Source: Cellvibrio sp.
Lineage (GTDB): Bacteria; Pseudomonadota; Gammaproteobacteria; Pseudomonadales; Cellvibrionaceae
Length of the DNA stretch: 6,209 nt
Direction of reading: 5' to 3'
Assembly: GCA_021323495.1 (NCBI GenBank)
Contig: JAJQJO010000240.1
Location: 1 to 6,209 of the forward strand
The position numbers and the translations under genes are program-made. The notes beneath the pieces were generated by a model. That model had not been told where the DNA came from, did no database searches, and worked only from the letters and a program-made list of their open reading frames with translations. Below, piece by piece: positions 1 to 5,378 of this stretch; position 1 is the first letter of the stretch; each line of letters opens with the position of its first letter.

Positions 1-33
1 ACACGCAATGAGTTTTTATCGCTGCTACGCTAG
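1..33 (+). CDS. Possible 3' end of a plus-strand gene cut by the window edge
   Basis: Reading from base 1, the frame is open for ten codons (TRNEFLSLLR) and stops at TAG 31-33. The stop lies 16 bases before the hairpin terminator at 50-86, which is where the end of a gene convergent with the minus-strand operon would be expected. Ten residues are too few to identify a family, and a chance open frame of this length is common. The position relative to the terminator is the only real support. Confidence 0.3.
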   Translation, partial: TRNEFLSLLR

Positions 34-49
34 TAATAAGTTGATTATA

Positions 50-86
50 AAAAAGGGCGGCATCGGTACCTGATGCTGCCCTTTTT
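50..86 (-). terminator. Rho-independent terminator, probably bidirectional
   Basis: The arms at 50-64 (AAAAAGGGCGGCATC) and 72-86 (GATGCTGCCCTTTTT) pair along their whole length with a single G-T wobble, around a 7-base loop. On the minus strand the GC-rich stem runs into a T tract, placing it about 45 bases after the stop of the DUF4892 gene; it should end the five-gene operon. The plus strand also ends in five T, so the same hairpin can stop a convergent transcript coming from the left. Confidence 0.9.
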
Positions 87-130
87 AATGGCGATTTAAT
101 CGCGATAATGTTTATTGTCCGCGCATAAAC

Positions 131-1039
131 TTAATCATTAATTTTAACAACCTCAACACGTGCACTCCGGTCGCCCCGCCCCGCAGGAGCGAGACTGCCA
201 ATGCCATAAATCTCAATACGCCCCGCTGCTATTCCTTTTTCCTGCAGCGCTGCTTTCAATTGTTCCGCATAGAGCCGGGAATCTTTTTGTTGTTGCACGA
301 ATGGGATTGGTGCGTAGTCATGGCCTACCAATGCAATCTTCCAATTTGTTTGCTCGGTCAGTACATCGACTAATGCTTGCAAATGCGCTTGTTTGATCTG
401 GATATTGGTATTGCCCCTGACGTCCTCTGCAACCAAATCGGGAAAGACGTAATAACCGCTTGTATCAAGTGATTTGATAATCGACTCAGGGCTCGAGGCT
501 ATCCCCAATTCGATAACCTTATCAACATGCAATATGTCCACCTGTAAATACACGCGCTTGTTGCCACGCTGTACTGCGTAGAGCGCAACATAAAAGGGTT
601 TATCATCCGCCGTAGTAACCTCATAGGCCCCGTATTGCTGAAACTGGTCCAGGCCATAAAGTTGCTGGATTTTAAAATGGGTATTAGCCCAGGAATTACT
701 GGTGCCGCAATCGCGGCTTTTGCAATGGAATAACTCGCGAAAATTAAAATTTTGTAACTGGTCAAGATAAAAATCAAAACCATTATTCGCACTATGGCCT
801 TCAGGTAGCTCAAGGGTAAAACGCGCAAGCGTACCGCCCAAACGCTGCTGGCGGTCTACCCGCCAACTGCCAGCGATTTTTTTATAGCTTCCCAAAGCCA
901 GCACATATTCATCCGTTTTTGCATTGCTCTGAAATATTACCCGGGCGTTGTGGTAATTTTGTACAGGCAGGTCCGCAGCGAACAAATCATCCGTTATCAA
1001 TAACGGTATCAGCCAGCCGATGATACGCACAAAACTCAT
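131..1039 (-). CDS. Exported DUF4892 protein with OmpA-like C-terminal domain
   Basis: 302 residues. The N-terminus (MSFVRIIGWLIPLLITDDLFA) is a short signal peptide, with likely cleavage near residue 21, so the protein should act in the periplasm or at the outer membrane. Residues about 22-200 match my memory of the DUF4892 family, including a two-cysteine segment (Cys106, Cys111 followed by GTSNSWAN) that could form a disulfide. Residues about 210-300 look like an OmpA C-terminal domain: a beta strand ending GHD (Asp241), then SRLYAEQLKAALQEKGI with Arg255, then GRGDRSARVEVV. Asp241 and Arg255 sit where peptidoglycan-binding OmpA domains contact diaminopimelate, so wall binding is a fair inference. 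The substrate or partner is unknown. It is the last gene of the operon, 41 bases after the hydrolase stop. The ATG at 1037-1039 has a modest GTGAG ribosome site a few bases upstream. I am confident of the family, not of the role. Confidence 0.85.
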   Translation of the reverse strand: MSFVRIIGWLIPLLITDDLFAADLPVQNYHNARVIFQSNAKTDEYVLALGSYKKIAGSWRVDRQQRLGGTLARFTLELPEGHSANNGFDFYLDQLQNFNFRELFHCKSRDCGTSNSWANTHFKIQQLYGLDQFQQYGAYEVTTADDKPFYVALYAVQRGNKRVYLQVDILHVDKVIELGIASSPESIIKSLDTSGYYVFPDLVAEDVRGNTNIQIKQAHLQALVDVLTEQTNWKIALVGHDYAPIPFVQQQKDSRLYAEQLKAALQEKGIAAGRIEIYGIGSLAPAGRGDRSARVEVVKIND

Positions 1040-1080
1040 AAGTTCTCACTAAAAAAATAATCGTTATTTCAGGTTGAAGG

Positions 1081-1953
1081 TTAGACGATAAAGCGGGAAA
1101 AAAAATCGTTCAATTTTTCCGCAACCAAATCAACTTCTTGCTCCATATGTAAATGATGCCCACCAGGCAGCACCTCATAATCGACATGGGAGAACTGCTC
1201 AATCTCATGTAAATAATTTGGGTAGAGCTTGGGTAGACCATTGTCGGCCAATAACAATTTTATGGGCGCATGGACCCGGTTAACAAATGCATGTAAATAT
1301 TCGCGCGATAATTTTATCATTGAAGGCGCCAATAGACGCGGATCGGTACTCCATGACACTCCCACTGCATGCGTTACGACACCGCGCTCCGTCAATGCGG
1401 TGGCGGCCGCATGCCCGAGCGGAAACATTCCCCGCTCACGCGCCTTGATCGCAATTTTTAGATCGGGATAAACAGAAGGCGTCTTTTTTAATTGCGCACG
1501 CAGGCCTTGAATAGCGCTGGCCAACTGTTGGGGAGCGTCTTCCGCGCGCGCGGGCTCGGGTAACAGGCCTTCAATCAACCCCAAGCCAATAAACCGCTCG
1601 GGAAATGCACCCGCAGCCAGCGTACCAATAATAGCTCCGCGCGAATGCCCCAGAAGCACAAAACGCTCCCAGCCCAAATAATCAGCAACTGCAAGAATAT
1701 CGTTAATATCGTCCCCGGGCGTGTAAGCCATTTGCCCGGGACGATGTTCGCTTTTGCCATGCCCGGCCATGTCCAACGCAACGATATGCATGTTTTTCAA
1801 GCGCGGTGCCAATGCAAAAAAACTGGCGGAGTTATCCAGCCAGCCATGCAAGGCAAGTACCGGCAATTGACTGGAACTCCCCCATTCTTGCGCAGCGAAA
1901 TTCATTCCATTGACACTAATACGCAGCTCGCGGGGACTGGAGGAATGCGCCAT
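1081..1953 (-). CDS. Alpha/beta-fold hydrolase
   Basis: 290 residues from the ATG at 1951-1953. The alpha/beta hydrolase landmarks appear in order: oxyanion motif HGW at 36-38 (LALHGWLDNSASF), a DMAGHGKS segment at 61-68, nucleophile elbow GHSRG with Ser104, acid Asp237 in LLLADNG, and a catalytic His at 266 or 267 in PGGHHLHMEQE. The overall form resembles the SERHL/MEST-like esterases or lipases of this superfamily. The natural substrate cannot be read from the sequence; it is likely a cytoplasmic esterase, as there is no signal peptide. The frame stays open to a GTG at 2028, giving 25 more residues, but that start overlaps sixA, lacks a ribosome site and would translate through a palindrome at 1977-2000. 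The ATG has a weak GGA at a suitable distance and begins near where the conserved fold starts. Codons 63-76 carry a strong hairpin (1705-1748). Confidence 0.88.
   Translation of the reverse strand: MAHSSSPRELRISVNGMNFAAQEWGSSSQLPVLALHGWLDNSASFFALAPRLKNMHIVALDMAGHGKSEHRPGQMAYTPGDDINDILAVADYLGWERFVLLGHSRGAIIGTLAAGAFPERFIGLGLIEGLLPEPARAEDAPQQLASAIQGLRAQLKKTPSVYPDLKIAIKARERGMFPLGHAAATALTERGVVTHAVGVSWSTDPRLLAPSMIKLSREYLHAFVNRVHAPIKLLLADNGLPKLYPNYLHEIEQFSHVDYEVLPGGHHLHMEQEVDLVAEKLNDFFSRFIV
1705..1748. repeat. Strong intragenic inverted repeat in the hydrolase gene
   Basis: The left arm at 1708-1720 (ATCGTCCCCGGGC) and the right arm at 1734-1745 (GCCCGGGACGAT) pair over 12 bases with one bulged C, around a 13-base loop. 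AA/TT pairs at 1705-1706 and 1747-1748 extend it after one imperfect position. It lies wholly inside the hydrolase coding region. The arms encode ordinary residues of the family, so it may be chance built from a GC-rich codon pattern, but the fold would be very stable in the mRNA. Confidence 0.75.
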
Positions 1954-1976
1954 ACTAAAATCCAATAAAGAGGGAG

Positions 1977-2000
1977 AAATAAAACAAGGTTGTTTTATTT
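1977..2000. repeat. 24-base perfect palindrome between sixA and the hydrolase gene
   Basis: The arms AAATAAAACAA (1977-1987) and TTGTTTTATTT (1990-2000) are exact reverse complements around GG. The last base of the right arm is the final base of the sixA TAA (2000-2002), so the element fills the start of the 46-base spacer before the hydrolase ATG. In RNA it would form a 10-pair AU stem with a 4-base loop. It has no GC core and so is a poor terminator. A regulator site or a processing/stability hairpin within the operon mRNA is possible. Confidence 0.8.
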
Positions 2001-2476
2001 TAGGCGTGATCCAGCCAAAGTAAATCACCCATGTCGGCAGCGATTATTTGCGCGTGGATAGCAGCGAGGGAACTGGTGCCCATAGGATAAAAATCTTCCG
2101 GTTTCCCACACAATTTATTGACCAAAGCACCCACCAGAGGTTGATGGGTTACCAGCAAGATGGCTTGGTTGGAATCCTGCAATTGCAATTGATGAAGTTC
2201 ATCCAGCCACTCCAAAAGCGCCTGCGGATTTGCTTCTGGGATCAATAACTCTGTTGTCCTGATTTTAAGCTCAGGAAAATAATGCGCTGCAATTTCTGCG
2301 GTTTGTTGCGCGCGCACCAGAGGGCTGGCCCATATCTGCGCGAGCGGTACCATATCGAGCGCACGGGCACCTACGACCCTGGCGGTATCACTGCGGCCTT
2401 TTCCAGTGAGCTGGCGCGCTTCATCGGTAGTAACCTGTGCTTCCGCCTGGCCATGGCGCAAAATAAAAATAGTCAT
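2000..2476 (-). CDS. sixA: Phosphohistidine phosphatase SixA
   Basis: 158 residues, close to the roughly 160 of the Escherichia coli enzyme. It is a minimal histidine-phosphatase (RHG) protein: MTIFILRHGQAE places the catalytic His at residue 8 beside Arg7, SPLVRAQQTAE supplies Arg55, IPEAN (80-83) carries the acidic residue, and LLVTHQP provides the second catalytic His at 111. There is no extra domain or signal peptide, so it is cytosolic. In E. coli SixA removes phosphate from histidine on phosphotransfer proteins, with the nitrogen-related PTS protein NPr the best supported target; that the same target is used here is inference. It starts 18 bases after the DUF4389 stop. I see no good ribosome site before the ATG (2474-2476), which suggests translational coupling. 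Confidence 0.92.
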   Translation of the reverse strand: MTIFILRHGQAEAQVTTDEARQLTGKGRSDTARVVGARALDMVPLAQIWASPLVRAQQTAEIAAHYFPELKIRTTELLIPEANPQALLEWLDELHQLQLQDSNQAILLVTHQPLVGALVNKLCGKPEDFYPMGTSSLAAIHAQIIAADMGDLLWLDHA

Positions 2477-2494
2477 TTATTATGCAACTTTTTG

Positions 2495-2863
2495 CTATAC
2501 GACTTCGTCAGGAGTATCAGTTAAGGGTTTGGATTGCCCTGCCGGTACCGGCGGATTTTTTTCAACCACTACGATTGTAACATCCGGACCCGCAGGCCAA
2601 TCAGCAAAGGGAAAAGGTTTTTCCTCGCTGCTGTAACATAAAAATTTCAACACATCGTAAATATAAGTGGAGAGTGAGTGGCCAAATCGACGCAGGTGTT
2701 GATTGTCCTCACCGGTAACCAATGAAAATATAAATTGCACAGCGACCAACACCCACATCACCAAACTTGCCAATTGCAAAACTGCGGCGAACAGCAACAT
2801 AAATACCAACCGCAACCAATGTTTGCTGGAAGTGAGATTTGATTTTAATTGTTCATTGTCCAT
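2495..2863 (-). CDS. DUF4389 small membrane protein
   Basis: 122 residues. After a short polar N-terminus, residues about 17-50 are strongly hydrophobic (FMLLFAAVLQLASLVMWVLV and on), long enough for one extended or two tightly turned membrane helices. Then comes the segment I recognise as DUF4389: SLVTGEDNQHLRRFGHSLS and EEKPFPFADWP (80-90). The C-terminal 30 residues are proline-rich and variable. The start ATG (2861-2863) lies one base after the gpsA stop, with GGGGA inside the gpsA end at good spacing, so the two are translationally linked. The function is unknown. Its tight link to gpsA suggests, but does not prove, a role at the inner membrane in lipid or envelope metabolism. Confidence 0.88.
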   Translation of the reverse strand: MDNEQLKSNLTSSKHWLRLVFMLLFAAVLQLASLVMWVLVAVQFIFSLVTGEDNQHLRRFGHSLSTYIYDVLKFLCYSSEEKPFPFADWPAGPDVTIVVVEKNPPVPAGQSKPLTDTPDEVV

Positions 2864-2864
2864 T

Positions 2865-3884
2865 TTAGTTTCCCCTTAAATATTCAACATCATAGGCTTG
2901 TTCGCCCACCATCAGACCACGCGCCACTTCGGCAATTGCTTTTTGCTGGAAGAGGACCGCATACAACCCCGACACCAACGGCATATAAACTTGTAATTCA
3001 TCCGCTTTTTGTTTTACCTGGCGCAAAGTGTTTACACCTTCTGCCACTTGTCCCAGAGATGCAACTATTTCGTCCAGTTTTTTCCCCTGCCCCAGCGCAA
3101 AACCAACGCGGTAATTGCGACTTAGATCTGAAGTACAGGTAAGAATTAAATCACCTACACCCGCCAAGCCTAAAAAGGTCATAGGGTTTGCACCCATCAT
3201 TTGCGCAAAGCGGCCCATTTCTGCCAGGCTGCGGGTCAACAACATTGCCTGGGTATTGTGGCCAGCCCCAAGCGCCGCTGCCATACCACAAATAATAGCG
3301 TAGATGTTTTTCAAAGCTCCACCTAGCTCGACTCCATAACGGTCATGGTTGGCATAGACACGGAAGGTCTCGGACTTGAGCGTTTCCTGCACACAGGTGA
3401 TTACAGCTTCATTTTCGCTCGCGACAACTGTTCCCGTCTGTTGTTGCTGGACAATTTCCTTGGCGAAATTGGGTCCGCTCAGCACACCTATCGGATGGCC
3501 GGGCAACTCTTGCTCCAGAATCTGGCTCATCAAGGTAAAACCTTCGGGCTCTATCCCTTTGGCAGTACTGACAACCATAGTGTCATCGCCTAATAGCGGT
3601 TTTAACTGCCGGGTTACAGCGCGAAATGAATGACTGGGGATGGATACAAATACCAGGTCGGCATCTGTCACCGCCAATGCAAGATCGGAGGTAATCGCCA
3701 ATTGCTTATGCAATTGATAACCCGGCAGGTAACGCGCATTTTGACGCTCGAATTCACATGTTTCAGCCTGCTCCGCAGAGCGCATCCACAGATAAGTCTG
3801 ATGGTCATTGCAAGCAATGATATTGGCAATTGCCGTACCAAAACTACCACCACCAAGCACAGCAACCTTCAATCGTTTACTCAT
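2865..3884 (-). CDS. gpsA: NAD(P)-dependent glycerol-3-phosphate dehydrogenase
   Basis: 339 residues, the usual length for GpsA. It reduces dihydroxyacetone phosphate to sn-glycerol-3-phosphate in the cytosol, supplying the backbone of all phospholipids. Visible landmarks are the dinucleotide-binding loop VLGGGSFGTA (9-18), FVSIPSHSFR (79-88), STAKGIEPEG with Lys109, LSGPNFAKE (135-143), and GGALKNIYAI with Lys192, which aligns with the catalytic lysine. Further landmarks are GLAGVGDLILTCTS (239-252) and SRNYRVG (255-261). The frame is open to a GTG at 3932, but the ATG at 3884 (MSKRLKVAVLGGG) gives the normal family N-terminus and has a GGA about seven bases upstream, so I chose it. It is the first gene of the operon; its promoter must lie in the AT-rich region to the right, though no consensus promoter stands out there. 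Confidence 0.97.
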   Translation of the reverse strand: MSKRLKVAVLGGGSFGTAIANIIACNDHQTYLWMRSAEQAETCEFERQNARYLPGYQLHKQLAITSDLALAVTDADLVFVSIPSHSFRAVTRQLKPLLGDDTMVVSTAKGIEPEGFTLMSQILEQELPGHPIGVLSGPNFAKEIVQQQQTGTVVASENEAVITCVQETLKSETFRVYANHDRYGVELGGALKNIYAIICGMAAALGAGHNTQAMLLTRSLAEMGRFAQMMGANPMTFLGLAGVGDLILTCTSDLSRNYRVGFALGQGKKLDEIVASLGQVAEGVNTLRQVKQKADELQVYMPLVSGLYAVLFQQKAIAEVARGLMVGEQAYDVEYLRGN

Positions 3885-4001
3885 AAATAGATCCAGTGAT
3901 TTGACCGGGGAAAACACCTGAAAATTCGTCACCTGTAACGGAACAAAAGATACAAAACACCCAAACTGTAACTTTTTTGCACAAAAACCTTCATCAAAAT
4001 T

Positions 4002-4036
4002 TTGTCCACATTTTCTGTGGATAACTTGGTGGATAG
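4002..4036. promoter_or_regulatory. Cluster of DnaA-box-like sites
   Basis: TGTGGATAA at 4016-4024 is an exact reverse complement of the DnaA box TTATCCACA. TTGTCCACA at 4002-4010 matches it at 8 of 9 positions in the opposite orientation, and GGTGGATAG at 4028-4036 at 7 of 9 in the same orientation as the exact box. The first two face each other across 5 bases and could also pair as a hairpin. The cluster lies about 120-150 bases upstream of the gpsA ATG. DnaA may regulate the operon here or be titrated. No dnaA, rpmH, dnaN or gyrB gene is in the window, so a chromosomal origin is not claimed. Confidence 0.55.
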
Positions 4037-4083
4037 TTTTTGGGAAACCGCCCCAAAGGCCTATAAAATCTGCATTAATGACA

Positions 4084-4106
4084 AATTGGTTAATTTTTAA
4101 TCAATT
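4084..4106. repeat. AT-rich 10-bp inverted repeat
   Basis: AATTGGTTAA (4084-4093) and TTAATCAATT (4097-4106) pair over ten positions with one G-T wobble and a TTT loop. It sits in the most AT-rich part of the region, about 50 bases from the DnaA-box-like cluster. It has no GC core and so is unlikely to be a terminator. Confidence 0.6.
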
Positions 4107-4390
4107 AAAAAAAATACATTAAAATCAATATGTTACATAAAAAAACAAGGTCAAAAGCTCATTTTTTCGGGTTTTTGATCAAGCTGTGAACGGGTTGAGG
4201 ACCAGGACACAGGAGGTGTGCATAAAGAGTTAGTAGTCATTAACCTTCAACAGCAGATAGACACGAAATATTCATATTGCAAGGCAATTTTTGCTAAATG
4301 TTTGCCTCATTTTGAACCATGACACTAAGCACAGACCACTCTGATCTATCGCGTTAACAGGAAACTATCCAAGCCGATATAAACGAGGTG

Positions 4391-4891
4391 TTATTGGCGC
4401 GAAAATGCACCATAACTACCATCCGCATAGAGTAAAGGATCCACGTCTGCTCCATTTAGAATCACTTTATGGATAACCCCGATAATGATTTTATGGGTTC
4501 CGTAGGTCGTGACTTGATCGGTTTGGCAAATAAATACTGCCTGGGCGTCGGCGAGTACTGGCATGCCAGTATCATCCTCGTCCCAATTACCTACTTCAAA
4601 GCGATCCCGATTAGGTTCACGGCCGGCGCAGATATTGGAAACGCCCTGATGATCAGTAGACAGGACATTCACGGCAAACTGATGACCCAAGGTTGCCAGA
4701 TGCCCCTGTTGCGAGACTAACTGATTAATACATACCAGTAAGGACGCGGGAGAATCAGATACAGAAGTAACCGAAGAGACAGTCATTGCAAAACGTTGGT
4801 TGCCTGGCAATTTAGTCGAGAGCACACACACGCCGGACGCTAAACGGCGCATTCCTAACTTCATTGAAACGGCTAAATTATTGTTTTGCAT
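4391..4891 (-). CDS. Flavin reductase family protein (HpaC-like, FMN-binding split barrel)
   Basis: 166 residues, the normal size for the small flavin reductases that use NAD(P)H to make reduced FMN or FAD for a partner monooxygenase. Family landmarks are MRRLASGVCVLST (14-26), the flavin-binding run AMTVSSVTSVSDSPASLLVC (35-54), FAVNVLS (72-78), NRDRFEVGNW (94-103), GTHKIIIGVI (131-140) and the C-terminal PLLYADGSYGAFS (152-164). The start at 4889-4891 is set by GGGAG five bases before the ATG; the frame continues to a TTG at 4945 but that has no advantage. No oxygenase gene is adjacent, so the partner and substrate are unknown. It is separated by about 500 bases from gpsA and appears to be its own transcription unit. 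HpaC, RutF and styrene- or nitrilotriacetate-type reductases cannot be told apart by eye. Confidence 0.9.
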   Translation of the reverse strand: MQNNNLAVSMKLGMRRLASGVCVLSTKLPGNQRFAMTVSSVTSVSDSPASLLVCINQLVSQQGHLATLGHQFAVNVLSTDHQGVSNICAGREPNRDRFEVGNWDEDDTGMPVLADAQAVFICQTDQVTTYGTHKIIIGVIHKVILNGADVDPLLYADGSYGAFSRQ

Positions 4892-4939
4892 AAAATCTCC
4901 CAAACGATAGTTGCTTATTCTGACTAGCTGATGACTGAC

Positions 4940-4970
4940 AAACAAGCCTCAACAAAGACTTAGCTTGTTT
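4940..4970. repeat. Inverted repeat in the flavin reductase leader
   Basis: AAACAAGC (4940-4947) and GCTTGTTT (4963-4970) are exact reverse complements separated by 15 bases, centred about 65 bases upstream of the flavin reductase ATG. Placement and spacing would fit a regulator operator. On the plus strand it is followed by two more T, so a weak hairpin is the alternative. Confidence 0.5.
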
Positions 4971-5112
4971 TTCAACACCAGGGTGTCAGGGTCGCATAAA
5001 TCCAACCATGAGAGGCAATAGGCAAAACTCAATGATGCAACAAGCAAAAGGCTATAATGCCCTGCTTTTTATCTCTTCTCCAAAATAACCCAATACAAAA
5101 TTGAATGCTTTT

Positions 5113-5148
5113 CCTGCGCCCGCTGGAATCACAATCCAGGGGCTCTCC
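5113..5148 (-). pseudogene. tRNA-His anticodon-arm fragment (pseudo-tRNA) in inverted orientation
   Basis: On the minus strand, 5141-5123 reads CCCTGGATTGTGATTCCAG. These 19 bases are identical to 5602-5620 of the intact tRNA-His, including the whole anticodon stem-loop with GTG. Similarity continues weakly: AGAG with one inserted C on the 5' side, and 6 of the next 10 bases on the 3' side, with three of the four differences being transitions. The acceptor and T arms are absent, so it is not a functional tRNA. Flanking GCCC/GGGC (5118-5121, 5140-5143) lengthens the stem to nine pairs with one bulged base, something the real tRNA does not have. It could be a decayed tRNA copy, a recombination scar, or a hairpin selected as a mimic. 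A degenerate dispersed hairpin repeat of the kind often found between proteobacterial genes is the main alternative. Confidence 0.55.
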
Positions 5149-5230
5149 GGTCATTCTGAACACCGCTTGCACAAGCTGATTAGAATTTAACTGGGAGCGC
5201 TAAATATTTTATTTTGTTGTATTTTTTTCG

Positions 5231-5259
5231 TTGACGATCCCAGGTCGCACCGTTATTAT
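5231..5259 (+). promoter_or_regulatory. Sigma70 promoter of the tRNA cluster
   Basis: TTGACG (5231-5236) and TATTAT (5254-5259) each match consensus at 5 of 6 positions and are separated by 17 bases. An A/T-rich tract just upstream (about 5203-5229) fits an UP element, and the GC-rich GCGCACC after the -10 is the discriminator type linked to stringent control of stable RNA genes. Transcription would start near 5266, about 30 bases before tRNA-Pro. Confidence 0.85.
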
Positions 5260-5294
5260 GCGCACCACTTGAAACGCAGTCAGTTTTAAGCCGT

Positions 5295-5371
5295 CGGAGT
5301 GTAGCGCAGCCCGGTAGCGCGTCTGTTTTGGGAGCAGAATGTCGGGGGTTCGAATCCCTCCACTCCGACCA
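5295..5371 (+). tRNA. tRNA-Pro (anticodon TGG)
   Basis: 77 bases with encoded CCA. Acceptor CGGAGTG (5295-5301) pairs with CACTCCG (5361-5367), followed by discriminator A and CCA. The D stem is GCGC/GCGC. The anticodon stem TCTGT/GCAGA (one T-G pair) frames loop TTTGGGA, with TGG at 5329-5331. The T arm GGGGG-TTCGAAT-CCCTC is normal. It is first in the cluster behind the 5231 promoter, and its sequence is close to gammaproteobacterial tRNA-Pro(UGG). Confidence 0.98.
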
Positions 5372-5378
5372 TCTTTTT

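Larger units (their letters stand above)
3885..4390. other. Gene-free AT-rich region upstream of gpsA
   Basis: Roughly 500 bases separate the gpsA start from the flavin reductase stop, and no coding frame is convincing. From left to right it holds the gpsA leader, the DnaA-box-like cluster (4002-4036), and a hairpin TTTGGG/CCCAAA (4039-4044, 4052-4057). A TATAAAAT motif at 4062-4069 lacks a matching -35. Next comes a very AT-rich stretch at about 4070-4160 with a 10-pair stem AATTGGTTAA/TTAATCAATT (4084-4093, 4097-4106, one G-T). A weak inverted repeat AGGCAA/TTGCCT lies at 4282-4287 and 4302-4307. I see no proper terminator for the flavin reductase gene. Confidence 0.7.
4892..5294. other. 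Gene-free region between the flavin reductase and tRNA cluster
   Basis: About 400 bases between divergent units, with no convincing coding frame. It contains an inverted repeat (4940-4970) in the flavin reductase leader, an isolated TATAAT (5053-5058, plus strand) without a clear -35, and the inverted tRNA-His-like hairpin (about 5113-5148). GCTTG-CA-CAAGC lies at 5165-5176. An A/T-rich tract at about 5203-5229 is placed like an UP element, and the tRNA promoter follows. I could not find a convincing promoter for the flavin reductase gene. Confidence 0.7.

Noticed and set aside
2026..2028. GTG start for the hydrolase gene, giving 315 residues
   Set aside because: It overlaps sixA, has no ribosome site and reads through the palindrome; the ATG at 1953 suits the family better.
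3930..3932. GTG start for gpsA, giving 355 residues
   Set aside because: It adds 16 residues before the standard MSKRLKVAVLGGG N-terminus without any ribosome site advantage.
4062..4069. Plus-strand promoter at TATAAAAT
   Set aside because: No -35 at proper spacing and no plus-strand gene follows; the AT-rich setting makes such motifs common.
4002..4160. Chromosomal replication origin
   Set aside because: Only one exact DnaA box is present and none of the usual origin neighbours (dnaA, dnaN, rpmH, gyrB) is in the window; kept only as a DnaA-box cluster.
4218..4322. Plus-strand frame from a GTG preceded by AGGAGG, 34 codons (VHKELVVINLQQQ...)
   Set aside because: The ribosome-like site is almost touching the GTG, there is no ATG and the peptide is unrecognised; likely chance in an intergenic region.
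5029..5154. Minus-strand ORF of 41 codons starting MTGEPLDCDSSGRR
   Set aside because: The recognisable part is the same false translation of the tRNA-His anticodon arm; there is no ribosome site and no family.
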